A DNA stretch of 64,000 nucleotides from Epiperipatus broadwayi (GCA_028023455.1 JAQFVV010012537.1:2046001-2110000); one strand, 5' to 3'. Positions 1 through 13,257 are shown, counted from the first letter of the stretch. Notes: a model not told the origin generated them from the sequence alone. Translations and numbers: made by a program.

Positions 1-3000
1 ATCACTCTTTATTCAGTTTAGCTAAGTATATGTGTTTTCCCACGAGCGCCACTAGATTGTTTTAAATCTAGATAAATATCTGTTTAGAGTGTACTGAGTT
101 CAAACTCATTCGGTACATTTTTATCACACATGACTTGGATGACTAATGAAAAAATGACATTCTTACATTTTATCTATATCGATAAAATTACAAGATCCCA
201 ATATTACCAAAATTTATATTATAGATCAAAGACTCTTATAGACATTGCTAGCTCATTTTATGTATATTGATGAACAGACAAGTATCATCTTATTAATGGC
301 TTCTAAACAAGCATCGTGAAAACCATTATTAATATTGATGGCCATTTAACTAGATTATTTATCACAATATAAAGGTGATAATGATGATGATAATAATGAT
401 GAATGATAATAATAGTGATATCATAATAATAATGATAATAATAGTGATGATGATACTAGCCATAGCTTATTAATAAACTCACAACAATAAATTAATCTTT
501 ATAAACTCATATGCATTTATTAAAAATTATCCTATTTCAAACTGAGATTTAAATATTACATTTACTAGCATTTATATAAGTTTATAGTTATTTACTAAAA
601 TACTTTTATAGTTAAAACCAGGATTTAATAATACTAGTGATGATGAATGATCATCATGAATCTCTATGCATGATATTCATCTTTCTATAAATCTTTATTT
701 ACTACATATATTAATTATGCTAAACATTAGATTTAATGATTATAATTTATTAATGATGATGATGGCAATCATAACTCTTGTATAGTATTATTTGAAACAT
801 TTTAATCAATAATACGATATCCATCTTTGATGAGGATGATCATAATTCATGGACACAACATAATTTTAGCTTTCTTTATACACCTATAATTATTAAAACT
901 TGGTTATTATCAAGCTTAACCCTTAAATACCTAAATGTAAATCAACATTCTAGTTTACTTAACATTTTGCGAGCGCTTAATATTAGCAAGTGATTGCTCA
1001 ATATTTACGAATGATGATTCTTAATATCTGTGAGCGATGATGATGATGATCATTTAAAACCATAGAATTAAGACAAGAAAACATAATATTTTTAATAAGA
1101 ACTCGGAAACCAATTAAAATATATAATTATATTTGATTAATACTATTACTCTTTCTTTCTTTAAAATCAAATTAATAATTAGATAAATGGCTTATTATTA
1201 CATTAATTCAATACAAAACTAATACAAAAAATTTATATAAGCACAACCAAATAAATTTAATATATAAGTTTGTCATTTTGGATATTTTAAAATAAGCTGG
1301 CTTAAAATGACATTTAAAAAAAATATATTTCATGGAATGCTTACTTAAGACTTTCCTAACTTATTATATTATAAAAATAAATTTCATATGTAACTTGTGT
1401 GTTTTATTTCACTTCCATTCAAATGTGATTCCTGCTTTATAATTTACTATATTTAAACTAACTAGGTATAACCTATTCTTTTGACGTGTTTGTATAAGCA
1501 ATTACACATGCACACACATTCGGTAATGTTAACATATATGTTTAAAATGTATACCCCTATATTAGAGATTAATACATAAATTACATATATATATATAAAA
1601 TATTCGTGCAACCTTTTAGCAAAAGAAAATAAAATACATTATATCAATTTTAATATGCAACAAGATAAAATAAAAAAAAACACATTATAAATGCATATAT
1701 TTATAGGTTGCTCATTATCATAACAACTGAAGAACAATTAAAAAAAACATTTCAATATTACAATATAATAAAAAAAAATGAACATTTAAGTTTAAAGATT
1801 TAAACTGTATTTGTGTTATGTTATGTGATATTGAGAATAACTATAGATAAACAAGCCCTTAATGTTTCTGTATCAAAAGAAAAAAATAATGCTTTGAACA
1901 ATAAATTAAGGTTTACTTTTAATAAGCAATAATAAAAGATCTGTTAACGAAAGTTCATAGTTACCCGATCACTTTCACTTCTTATAAATGTCCTGAGTTT
2001 GAATTTTCAGACTGCTTGTCTTTGCTCCATTTAAAAAAGAAAGTTCTTGCAGATACTTTAAGATAAACATGAATTAATTGACCTGCTTATTTCTTCAATT
2101 TTAAAATTATTTATTGTTGATACTTTTGATAATGCTGAATTCGTTGATTGGCTTCATTCTACCATTTCAAAAAGAGTTATTATAAATACTTTTAGATAGG
2201 TATGAACTGGTGGATTTTCTTGTCTCTCCCATTTAAAAAAAATCATTTTAGACACTTTAGATGACTGAGGAAAACTTTAACAAAAATTTGATTCATAGCT
2301 TCAAATTTGGCTATATATGGCTTTTATACATTTTCTTTTCCTCTTCTTTCCCCTTCTCCATCCATCCAAAGGTAATGAGCCTAGAATAGACCAGGAGCCA
2401 GAAAAGAAGCATTTCATATAGCTTGTGTGGTTGGCTTCAAACTCTATCATTTTGTTGGTTATTATTTGATTGGTATATGAGTCCACAGTAGATTAGTGAT
2501 TTTAACCCATTCTGTATTATTCAGGAAGCAGAAAAAATGGTTTTAGCAATGCAAATTCATGGTATTATGCACAGCAAGATATATTAATATCATTTTTATA
2601 TAATTGTTAATAATTTCTTCCAAGTAATTCAATTTTGTTCCATTCTTTCTTCTTTATCTTAATATTGCTGGAAATTACTTATATAGATGCACATCTTCGT
2701 CTATACTGGCTTTAAAACAAGAGTCATTTCCTTCCTTTTTTCAATTTTTAAAGAGTGAAAAAAAAATCAAATTGCTCACTTTCTTTTTCCAACATTAAAA
2801 AAAAAACTGATCGTTACATCTCTTTTTAATAATAATGACTGAGTGATCTTTAAACATTTCTGTTTAATAATAAGGTAAAAACTGAGTCATTACATCTCTG
2901 ATTAATAATACTGACTGAGTGATCTCTCAATATTATTTCATTCATTTATATTGCCAATCTTTGGTCAAAGAAACTGACCACCTGCAAATCTCTTATCTTG

Positions 3001-4654
3001 AAACAAAAAATCAAAGCTTCTCAAGTTTGATGGTCTGTCGCAATTTTACAAGAAAATTAATAATCACCTTTTATTTCCTCAAAGCACCTCTCTCTTTTAA
3101 AAAAAAAATCTTAGATACAGATAAAAACAATACAACAAAGCTGGCAATCTATAGTTATCAGAAATAGGTGTAAAGGCGTTTTTGTGTTTATACAGACGTT
3201 TTCATTCTTTCACACTCTTTTGCATGTGTACATTTTTTTTATCTCCTAATCTTGATCTGATCACCTTATTTTACACTTTCTTTCTGATCTACTTTATTTT
3301 AACAAAACGAAAGTTAAATAATTTAACACATTATTCAATAAAAAATATAATAAATCAATATTAAATATTATTACCGTCTCTCTCTACAACTGCTTATTTA
3401 TTAAGTATTTATATAGACTATATAATAATAAATACACACATAAATCTATATATATAAAAGACATTTTTTTTAAATTAAATAATATGTATGTGGGTGAAAT
3501 GAGTCATATATATCTACAATATATATATATTAGTCACATCTTTATGTTCAGAGGTTCAATTATTTCAATAGTGCTTAGTTATCAGATAAACAGCCTAATA
3601 AAGGTTAAACTATTGTAAAAGTGGACTTAATCTTTATTTTTTCAATGTGGATGACACTTTTTGGTGGATTAGTTCTATTCTCATTAATACAGTAAATAGC
3701 TTTGTTATTTATTCCAGAAATACACAGTGTTTCCCCAGTGAAAACATGGCTGATGACTGATTCTCTCTCCTAGATGCCTGTAGTGCCATACCTGAGTCAA
3801 TGCATGTTTAGCTATTTGACATAAAATTTTAAGGTGTTATCTCCAATTGAGCAACAAACACACACAAAATTCTGCTTTAAGTTGGGGAAAACTCCTGCTG
3901 AAATATTTGAAATGATTCAAGTTGTATATTGAATCCATGAGTTGTAAGAACATTGCACATATTTGTGGTAGCAGGAGAGCACTTGAAAATAATCACATTT
4001 CATATCATTATTCATGATTCTAATATGCTGGCACTTAAAAATGTTTATTTATTTATTTATTGTATATTGCTACACACTGAATGTGATTCATAGATGGCAT
4101 TGCAGTCCCCTTTTCAGTGGCACCACTGAATGTATAATTTCTTAATTATTTAAAACTGAAACTCTTTTAGCTTTCATACAAGAGTGTACTCCATACACCA
4201 TCGCACTATCTCACTCTAGTTGTGCAGTGGAAGGATCAATGATTTTCTAGTACATTTCCATTAATTTTTTTATTGTAATAATTTAAAAGAATATCAAGTT
4301 AATTGTTTTTAAAGAAAATATTATATGTCAGTATTGTATCTTTTTTTTTTTTGAAGTCTCAAAGTTGCTCTGTTTTGGATTGATGTAAGAAAAACCTAAC
4401 AATCTGTCTATTTGGAATATTTATTCCAGAAAAAGTGTGCAATACTTAAGTTACTACTACTTTCTGCCTCAAGAAATGTTTGTTTTTTCACTTTACTAAA
4501 TGCGACTATAATTATTTAGAGGAATCCTTATTTCACTAGCAGATTTGAGGATTGAACAATTAATGAAAGCTGTATGAATGATAGATCCTCATCAGTTTTT
4601 TAAATCATTAATTAAATATTGGGGGATCATTAGCCACTAATAGAGTATATGGAA
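1..4654. other. AT-rich non-coding DNA, no gene recognised
   Basis: Open frames here are short (60-82 codons), of low complexity, and match no family I know. The visible structure is an imperfect GAT/AAT trinucleotide tract (about 372-455), scattered ATGATGATG runs (for example near 1035-1050), and a TTTA tetranucleotide run near 4043-4062. No TIR, LTR or RT motif was recognised. It could be intron or intergenic. Confidence 0.6.
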
Positions 4655-4985
4655 GAATGGAAAAAGTCAATTGAATGAATACAAATGACAAATGAAGAAG
4701 TTTTGAAAAGCATAAAAAAAAAAGAAGATTGAGGAAATTAGAGATAGAAAGAGGAACGGGATTGGACATATGTTAAAAAGAAATAATAGTTTAATGAAAG
4801 ATGTTTTAAAGGGATTGGTGAGTGGAAACATGAAGAAAGGACAAAAAAGATTGAACTTGCTGCCTGATATAAGAGATCAAAAGAAATACATGGAATTGAA
4901 GAGCTGGGCAGTGATGAGAATGAAATGGAGAAATGAATGAAATTTATGATGTGATTGCTCTCTGGACCTGAACTTAGGGAAGAGA
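4655..4985 (+). pseudogene. LINE 3'-terminal relic (C-terminal RT tail)
   Basis: Translated on the plus strand with frame changes, this stretch gives a TNEEVLKSIKKKR-like segment, then IGHMLKRNNSLMKDVLKG, then a basic G-x-x-x-K-G-Q-K-R segment and a tail with M-R-M-K-W-R. That is the order of the conserved C-terminal tail of many animal non-LTR retrotransposon polyproteins (IGH-hydrophobic-R, then a GRR/RGRP-type basic block, then a D-R-x-x-W motif). No RT core lies upstream, so it is a 5'-truncated copy or a fragment. It is a different lineage from the RTE-like family that dominates the rest of the window, which has WAGHIARR at the same place. The family assignment is inference from motif order. 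Confidence 0.55.
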
Positions 4986-7900
4986 ATACTATTGACTGTT
5001 AGCATATGTTCTATATTTACCACTAAGTGAAATAAATCTATAAAAGATAAAATGTCCTTGTTTACTTTTGAATTTGTGGCTATAAATATATATGAAATAA
5101 AATGCAGAAAGTAATATAATTTGCAATAAAAGGAATATGATCAATAATTAGAATATAAAACTCATACTTAGAAGACATATCAATTTCAAAATCTTAGAAA
5201 AACCAAGACACAAACTAATATGAAAAACAAAGAACTCTTCACCCTGAATCACCAACACACTATAGTATAATAATGTATTAAAGCCTTAAATAAATAATTT
5301 GGGGGAAAAAAAGTTGTATATTAGTCCACACACAAATTGTGTATGAGATAAAAAATAAGCAAAAAGTTATTATTCAATAAGTAATTTAACAATATTTATT
5401 GATTCCAGTTGTATGGTGTCAAATTCAATTTGCCATTTATATATTGTTTTCACTTAAAATACCTTTAATTGTGTACTACATTTTATTTTCTTTAATTCAC
5501 TAAACATTTTATGCATAGACTACCTTTTTCTACTTTTATTTTTTCCACGTTTTTATTGCAAAATATATTATTTTATTTAATATACTAATTGTAGCTATAA
5601 TGTAAGAATGAATGTGGATGTTTTAGTTTTCATCAATTAGTTTTTCTTTCACTCAATGGGGTAAGCACTATATAGACTGTAGACTATAATAGCATCAGCC
5701 ATTATTATCAGTTTTTCTAGAAACATTCATTCAAATTTGAATTAAGTATCAGTTCAAAAAACTTTTTTCATACAGAGCCACTTTTAAACCACCTCTCCCA
5801 ATAAAAGAGCCACAAAGGCTTCATGAAAAATATAAAATTCCAAATGGCTGTGTCTATATTTAAATTTTTATTTTAGCAATAGAACATAATAGAATCTATA
5901 TACATACTAAGGAAAATAAAAATTCTCTTAAAAACAAACAAACAAAAATTTACGCTGACAGTTTGATTTATTCACAAATTTTTAACACTTAAATTTCTTT
6001 ATATACAATAATGACTATTCTATAATAAGGTTGAATTCAAGAAACAACAAAGTATACTTTTCTTTGCCTAAATTCAACATGATATTTATTTGCAAATTAT
6101 AAGATGAAATTTAAAATGTGCTTATGTGTATCATGGGATCAAATATTCACTAGTCACAATTTGGCAAACCGTTGTCTTTACCAAATTCAGTCTGATAGTA
6201 ATTAGATTAATAATGGATAGATTGAAAAGCAAGATGGTGATATATAATTCACAATAAGCTGTACACTCAATCTAAAATAAAAATTACATGATCACCATTT
6301 TCAATGCTTTTACAAACTGTTAAAGCAATGATAAATTCTCCATATAGGAGTACAGTTTTGTTGCTATTATTGGATTGTATGGATTTGGATACTATCTGTT
6401 TACAATACCTTTAAAAAAATAATTTTTGGTCAGTTCTCTGCCAGATCAAATTATATAACTCAAGGTTATAGACTAAAACCATGGATCCATTTAATTAGTC
6501 AAATATATTTATATTTCTTTCTTAGCTGAGAAAGCAAAAATCCTTTTCTCTTAATCTCTTGCAGGTATTCTAAACTATATATTGTAACCATCTTTACATA
6601 AACAATAAGAATATATGCATAAAAAGAAATGTTAAAATATAGATATTATTTTCTTAAAACCAACTAGGCTAGCATGAAACAATAAATCTAAGGAAGGTCA
6701 CAAAGTTTCCATGAAGATAATAATTTCTAGTATCAACATCAGTTAAACTAACTTTAAAATCCATAGCAAAATACTGTCAGATAAACTTAATATTTGTAAA
6801 CCAATAAATAATTAATAATCAGGTCTATGATATGAATATAGAATTTGAATTATGGATCATGATAAATATATGATGGAAATAAATAATAATTAAATAATAA
6901 AGACAAATAAGCAAAAGAAAATGTGTTAGGATAATGAATGATTAAATTGATGATAGAATAGAAGCCAATGAAGCATGATTCAATTATGATGATGAATTAA
7001 AATAAAATGAAGATGAAGAAGTAAAAGAAAGAAAAATCAAAATGAAATATGAAAAAAATGTTGATGATGGAGAATGAGATCCTGGGATATAAATTACTAT
7101 TGTATTAAATAATAGTAAGGTAAAATAAAACAAAGTATGGATTTTAAGCTTGATGAAACCAGAATATTTAACAATGAAGTTAAAATAAACTATAAGTTTT
7201 AAAAATTAGAAAAGAAATTTACATTTTAGAGTTATGCAAATTCAATTAAACTGTGAAAATAAACATAATTCAAACAAAGTAAATAAATAAGTTTAAACAT
7301 AAAAATTTCCATAAATTCAAATTTACAACTGTGAATTAGTAATTTATTTTTCTCAGGGTTCAAAAAAACTTAAATATTATCATTTTACAAGGTATACTTG
7401 GGCCAGTGAATGGGATTTTGCCACTATCCAAATATAACAAATAAAACATCTCATAAAACAGAATAGAACTAATAAAGAATATTTGGCAATCACAATACCA
7501 ACAATACTATGAACTTTGAGTTTTATGAAGTACAAATAAATTCTTAATAAAGTAAGTACATTAACTTACAAACTCTTTTTTTTAATTAAATAACTATGGG
7601 CAATATGATCAAGATCAGTGAAGGATGTATCTTATGGTTCAAATAAACAGGTTATTTAAAATAAGACATGGACTTAAGATCCACAATATTCTGATCAATA
7701 ATCCACAAATTCTATAGGTACTTTAAATGTAAAGCTTATCAAAATCATTGTGATATAGTAATGTGTAATATAATATACTACATTAATTAATGAAGTGTTG
7801 ACGGCAATAACAATAATAATATGGATGATGATTAGCAATAAGATCACAGACAATTAAATATATTTTCAAAACAATAAGATTTATTTACACTATTTACAAC

Positions 7901-8119
7901 TTTTTAAAACAATAATAAACAACATATATCTTTCAGAAACATATATAAAACACGGAATATTTCACTTGATTATGGGTATATCTCTTTTAAATTTATTAGC
8001 AGCTTTAATGCCCTGATAAGTCTAGTAACAACCTCTATTTATAGTATGCTATTGAGAGCATTAAAAATGACTAAACTTTATTAATCAGTAATATGATAAT
8101 GGGAATTATCATATGAAGC
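4986..8119. other. AT-rich non-coding DNA up to the assembly gap
   Basis: No coding frame or element boundary was recognised. The stretch is A-rich, with many short GATGA/AATAA tracts (notably 6830-7080). It ends at the 500-base run of N. Confidence 0.6.
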
Positions 8120-8619
8120 NNNNNNNNNNNNNNNNNNNNNNNNNNNNNNNNNNNNNNNNNNNNNNNNNNNNNNNNNNNNNNNNNNNNNNNNNNNNNNNNN
8201 NNNNNNNNNNNNNNNNNNNNNNNNNNNNNNNNNNNNNNNNNNNNNNNNNNNNNNNNNNNNNNNNNNNNNNNNNNNNNNNNNNNNNNNNNNNNNNNNNNNN
8301 NNNNNNNNNNNNNNNNNNNNNNNNNNNNNNNNNNNNNNNNNNNNNNNNNNNNNNNNNNNNNNNNNNNNNNNNNNNNNNNNNNNNNNNNNNNNNNNNNNNN
8401 NNNNNNNNNNNNNNNNNNNNNNNNNNNNNNNNNNNNNNNNNNNNNNNNNNNNNNNNNNNNNNNNNNNNNNNNNNNNNNNNNNNNNNNNNNNNNNNNNNNN
8501 NNNNNNNNNNNNNNNNNNNNNNNNNNNNNNNNNNNNNNNNNNNNNNNNNNNNNNNNNNNNNNNNNNNNNNNNNNNNNNNNNNNNNNNNNNNNNNNNNNNN
8601 NNNNNNNNNNNNNNNNNNN
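8120..8619. other. Assembly gap (500 N)
   Basis: Exactly 500 N, which looks like a placeholder length, not a measured one. By comparison with the 3' copy, the first two bases (TG) of the upstream LTR of element A fall inside the gap. The gap therefore hides the insertion junction and the upstream target-site copy. Confidence 0.98.
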
Positions 8620-10748
8620 TAAGGTGATGTCCAATCCTTATTTAAAAAAAAAAAATAACAATTTGGAGACATATACACATATATATATACCACAAATCTA
8701 ACCATACATTCATGAAGGAATGAACACATTTTTTTTATTAAATGTAAAATAAAATATATACATATACACATATATATACATGAATGTAGATTTTAAATCA
8801 TGACGTGACAAAATAAAAAAAAAGAATATTTAACATTAAATTCTAGTAACCACATTTCTTTTGTTTAAAAGAGGAAAAAAAAAGAGTAAACCTTTGTTGA
8901 TTTTAGGAACGTGAAAAAAAAAATATATCTAGGCAACAGATTTTTTTTTTTTTTGTTTTAAGTTGTTGTTGGTTTTGCTTGTTCAACTGAAATGCACGAA
9001 AGTAAAGTTGTAAAGAATATTTTAATTAATATATTAGTTATTAGGATTTCCATTCTTTATTAATATTAAACTATTTAATATTTGGAATTTTATTATTGAT
9101 AATTGTAAAATGTTTTAAAAAGAAAAAAAAACTATTTAATCGATGAACTTTCGTTCGTTCAAATAAATGCTAAGAGCATCATAGTTATTTAACATTGTTA
9201 AAAAAATATAATTGCAATCAAATGTTTCTGGGATAAAATAAAATCAACTAATGATGAAATAGAACTTTATTAACATTACTTTAAAAGTAAAATCTTTATC
9301 ATACGTTTCATACATATATAAATAAAACTGCATAGAGATAGCGTTCGTCTTATTATATAACGTAAGCTTTAAAAAAAGGATTCATATTTAATAATTTATA
9401 TTGTGTAAATAAAATCTAAAAATGCACTTTTGCTAATTGAGTGTCAGGGGATTTTTCTATCCTCTTGGTGTCGTTGACGTGTGATGGAGGATCGTATTTA
9501 TTGGTATATATATATATTGTTTAAATCAACGTGGGAAAATCTTGTTATAAATGGAAATGCATGGCTTTAAAATCAAACGCCGAGGAATTCAATTTCGTCA
9601 TGGGAATTGTAATGCTTAAAACGTCAACATGATTTAATATACATGAAGGAAAGAAAGACATTATCTGCTAAGAATCCCGAAGCTGCTCTTAAAAATTTAA
9701 TGTGCTATTGTTTTAAGGAATTCCAAAATTTCATTATATTTTATGTTTCAAATTTTTTTTTTTTTAATGTATACTGAGAGTTGGGTTGTGAATTTTTCTC
9801 ACTCTTATATCCAAGTGTAGCAAACATTTTTTTTTTAAAAAAAAAAAAAACAAAAGAACCCATTTGTTTGGATTTTTATAGGGTGAGAGAGATGCACAAC
9901 TCAAACTATACATCAATATATTATAAATGTTTTGTAAATAAAATATTATCATAATGGAAGGTTTAAAACTGGACAATGACTGAAACAAAAAGGTAAGATT
10001 TTAAATATTTACATTTATTAAATAATTAATACGATAAAATCAAACTAATTAATAATTAGATATATATAATATTTTTTTAACTATACAAAACACAAATTAG
10101 CAATTCATAGACATAACTTTGAGGTATATTTAAAGGACGTAAACAGAATGATAATCATACATTAATAATATAATTTTATATTCAAAATAATTAATACGTT
10201 ATTGTAAATTATGCACTAAATTTTATAATTCTTATTTCAGCCCATATTTTAATATTTGAATTACAGTTAGTCATATTGTTGTAAGGATAAATTAATGTTT
10301 TATAATAATCATGTATATATTCGGTTGATTTATAAATATTATAACTATAAGCATGATCTGTTAATAAATATTTATTGTTTAAAGTTAAAACCTTTGTTTC
10401 TCTGGTCTCTATATTGTCAAGCATCATTCATACTTCACTCACCAGTATAGCTATTATACCTACATACAGATTTTAATTTATTATTAGCAATAGCCATTAA
10501 GGATCTATATAGAGGTCACATTATTGCCATCCTATTTAATTCCATCCTTGAGCAGAGTTAAAGGCTAGTATCTGCACTGAGTTAGAACTCCGAGTAGTAA
10601 TAGGACCTATAAGTAGAGAAGGCTCTGGGTGTACTATCCTAAAAGGTTTTATAGTCCGTTACATATTTTGGCAACCCAAACATTTGGGGCAGCAATTAAT
10701 TAAATATCTTACCCTGTAGACGCCCAGTACATTTTACGGTCCGTTACA
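8620..10748 (+). repeat. 5' LTR of element A
   Basis: Matches 14440-16566 almost base for base. Differences I see are poly-A/poly-T length changes and a few substitutions (for example CACATTTC versus CACGTTTC near the start, CACAACTC versus CACAGCTC near 9895). The first two bases are hidden in the gap. The middle (about 9420-9620) is richer in CpG and C than the flanks, as expected if promoter signals are there. Short open frames on the minus strand (9764-9988, 10209-10427) recur in both LTRs but look non-coding. Confidence 0.92.
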
Positions 10749-10965
10749 TATTTTTGGCGCCCAACGTTTTGGGCCTGAAAATGTAAGTTCACCACAGATA
10801 CAAACTACATACTGTTACATTTTTGACACCATCAACAGTGAAGCCTGTACACTGATATATATAGACTTAATGAAAGTTGATTATCATGTCGCATTCATGA
10901 TAGCCAATTATTAAATTCATTCTAGTTGATAGTCTGTTACATTTTGGCATGCAATGTGGTAAGCT
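10654..10965 (+). repeat. Four degenerate copies of the LTR-end/PBS module
   Basis: The motif GTCCGTTACATATTTTTGGC-x-CCCAAC, then TTTGGG, occurs at 10654-10692 (inside the LTR) and 10739-10775 (the true LTR end and PBS). Weaker versions start near 10811 (CTGTTACATTTTTGACACC) and 10932 (GTCTGTTACATTTTGGCATG). The first copy is also present in the 3' LTR near 16472. This suggests that older LTR/PBS junctions were captured during element growth. Confidence 0.6.
10755..10766 (+). other. Primer binding site of element A
   Basis: TGGCGCCCAACG lies six bases after the LTR end (10748). TGGCGCCCAAC-type sites are common in Ty3/gypsy-like elements and usually pair with a tRNA-Lys 3' end. The tRNA assignment is from family knowledge, not shown here. 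Confidence 0.75.
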
Positions 10966-11513
10966 TGAATACTTAGATTCACTGCATGTGAAAAGTTTTG
11001 TCTATTATATTGTGATATACAATGTGTTGAGCTTTAAAGAGTTGGGTCTATCACATGTTATTGTATATTTTTAGTGTGACATAAATTGAATTTATGAGAA
11101 ATTGTCCATAATTTCAGTATAACCTGATTTATCATATTTTAGTTAGTCAGTTAATAAACTATAAATTACATAACCCTATGGATTAAATGGTGTGGCAACT
11201 TAGTGGTATAGTTAATTTAGTCAATAAACAATAAGTTCAAATAACTCTGAGTGAAAGTATGAATTGATAAATAGAGACCAAAGCTAAATAGATGATCAAG
11301 AATCTAATAAGAGTAGGCAAGTGAAGCAGATAAGGGAAAAATATATAAAGCCAGCATTAATACCAATGATATGTAAATACTTAAGGTAACCAAAATCACG
11401 TGTGATGACACAAGTTGGTAGAAGATCCTATGACATATTATAGAATATTATATAAAAAGAAATAATTTTTCCATAGAGTAGATATTTTAAGGAAAAGTGT
11501 TAGTTTATTTTGT

Positions 11514-13148
11514 ATGTTTCTCAGAAGTGGGAGGTATTTATCAGATATGAATAAAGAGTCAAATGTTAAGCCACAGGATGTTAGTGGCAATGAAGCTGAG
11601 CATGATCCTAATAAGGAACAAGTAGGATCAGTAGACGTGAATATGTCCGGGGGATCAATGGTTGGAGCTGAGCATTCTTTCTCAATGCAAGAGGAAAAAC
11701 AAATGATATCTCAAATTCAAGGAGACTCTAATGAACAGTCTGCTCAATCACCTGGAATTGGACTAACCCAGGTTACAGAAAATAGTGGAGCCATGATGCA
11801 GATGCTCCAAACATTATTGGATCGGATGGATAGCATGAGTGGTCGGATGGATAGCATGAGTGGTCAGATGAATGATCGGATGGATGACATGAGTGGTCGG
11901 ATGGATAGCATGAGTGGTCAGATGAATGATTGGATGGATGACATGAATGGTCGGATGGATAGCATAAGTGGTCAGATAGATATAGTCAAGGCTGACATGA
12001 ATGGTCGGATGGATAGCATGAGTGGTCAGATGAATGATCGGATGGATGACATGAATGGTCGGATGGATACAATCAAGGCTGAAATAAGCAACATGGTAAC
12101 TAAGGCTGATATTGACAAATTGGATGAGGAGGTTAAGAAAAGAATTAGTGGCATTGAAATGAAAGTTTCTACAGCCATGGAGCAGTTATCTTCAGAGATG
12201 AATGAAGTGCATAACAGTAGTACGGAATTAAAGCGAAATGTAGAAGAGATGAGTATAAATATAGAGGAAGTGAGCTTGCAGTGTCAAGAGCAGTATACTG
12301 AATTTAAGGAAAGTATTACCACTCAAATTGAGAATAAAGTTAAGGAAGTTCACCAAGCCCAAAAATCCACTAAGATAGAGGATATAAAGTTTACTATGGT
12401 AACTAAAACTGATATTGATGATTTGGAGATCCAAATAAATAGTAATTTGGAAGCAAAGATAATGTGTATAAAAGAAAATATAGATGGGATAGAATCTAAA
12501 ACTTATGATATTAATAATAGAATAGATAGTATGAGCCGTGATATTAATGATGTAAAAAAAACATTTTTTGAATCCAATCGAAGTACTAAATATTCTGTTA
12601 CTATGGAAACTTCTCTTGTACATGAATGTCCTGCTACATGGACTCAGCAAGTACTTGAAGACATAATAGAAAATCATTCCACCAATTTTAAGTTGGAAGG
12701 AGCAATTCCAAAAACATTTTGGGATGATGCTGATTCAATCCTTCCCATGAAGAGTATGAGAATGAATATGTTAGATGATCAAGCAGAACAAGTTAATGTG
12801 AGCATCCAATGTTCAGAACATAAAGTTTGTTCTAAATACAAGCTCCATGAACATAGTAGCAAAATCCAAGAAAGGCTATTATATGCTCAAAGGCTTTTCA
12901 CAAAAGAAAATTGTCCCATTATTGAAGCCAACTTTGAAAGGACAAATGAAGTCGATACACTTGTTCATCTTGAATGTGTATTATGGCACAACAAGTCTCT
13001 TCATAATCAGGAAGATGACCAAGTCATAGACAGTTGCCAGATGTTACTGGAGTCAACTATACTCCCTACAAAGAAACAGAAAGGTCCCAGATTCCATAAG
13101 CTTTGCAACACTTATGAAGGTCCCTTCACATTTATTGAAAGTCCTTAA
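11514..13148 (+). CDS. Gag-like coiled-coil protein of LTR element A (544 aa)
   Basis: This is the longest open frame in the window. Residues 1-103 are acidic and low in complexity. Residues 104-192 form a tandem array in which a 7-residue unit (RMDSMSG) alternates with an 11-residue unit (QMNDRMDDMNG); it is encoded by a 54-bp DNA repeat (about 11820-12080). Residues 193-370 continue as a charged, heptad-like region. There is no CCHC zinc knuckle, protease or RT motif. The last 25 residues (FHKLCNTYEGPFTF) resemble the FCQQYAGPYAI segment of the neighbouring integrase remnant, so the frame may end in a second, deletion-joined pol fragment. The place between PBS and pol tail argues for Gag. 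The start is the first ATG of the open frame and fits the leader spacing. An intact frame in an element lacking pol suggests recent origin or selection for trans-mobilisation. Gag is inferred from position; the fold is unproven. Confidence 0.7.
   Translation: MFLRSGRYLSDMNKESNVKPQDVSGNEAEHDPNKEQVGSVDVNMSGGSMVGAEHSFSMQEEKQMISQIQGDSNEQSAQSPGIGLTQVTENSGAMMQMLQTLLDRMDSMSGRMDSMSGQMNDRMDDMSGRMDSMSGQMNDWMDDMNGRMDSISGQIDIVKADMNGRMDSMSGQMNDRMDDMNGRMDTIKAEISNMVTKADIDKLDEEVKKRISGIEMKVSTAMEQLSSEMNEVHNSSTELKRNVEEMSINIEEVSLQCQEQYTEFKESITTQIENKVKEVHQAQKSTKIEDIKFTMVTKTDIDDLEIQINSNLEAKIMCIKENIDGIESKTYDINNRIDSMSRDINDVKKTFFESNRSTKYSVTMETSLVHECPATWTQQVLEDIIENHSTNFKLEGAIPKTFWDDADSILPMKSMRMNMLDDQAEQVNVSIQCSEHKVCSKYKLHEHSSKIQERLLYAQRLFTKENCPIIEANFERTNEVDTLVHLECVLWHNKSLHNQEDDQVIDSCQMLLESTILPTKKQKGPRFHKLCNTYEGPFTFIESP
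11820..12080 (+). repeat. In-frame 54-bp minisatellite in the Gag-like ORF
   Basis: Tandem units built on GGATGGATAGCATGAGTGG followed by TCAGATGAATGATCGGATGG and a GACATGARTGGTC end. Units differ by single substitutions and all stay in frame, so copy number can change without breaking the ORF. Confidence 0.85.
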
Positions 13149-13257
13149 AAAGAGAAGGTCACAAATTAAGGGACAGACTTCATGATTGCAACCCTGGAAC
13201 ATAAAAAATGGACTTTCTTAATGATTGAACCCTGTAAATAATGTTAAGTGAATATAT

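Noticed and set aside
8071-8771. Long open frames spanning the N run
   Set aside because: They consist mainly of unknown residues created by the gap; no real coding evidence.
9764-10427. Minus-strand frames repeated in both LTRs (also 15582-16245)
   Set aside because: Conserved only because the LTRs are near-identical; no protein family, low complexity and poly-F/K runs.
12228-12677. 149-codon minus-strand frame inside the Gag-like ORF
   Set aside because: Antisense shadow of the 544-codon frame; aromatic-rich with no family.
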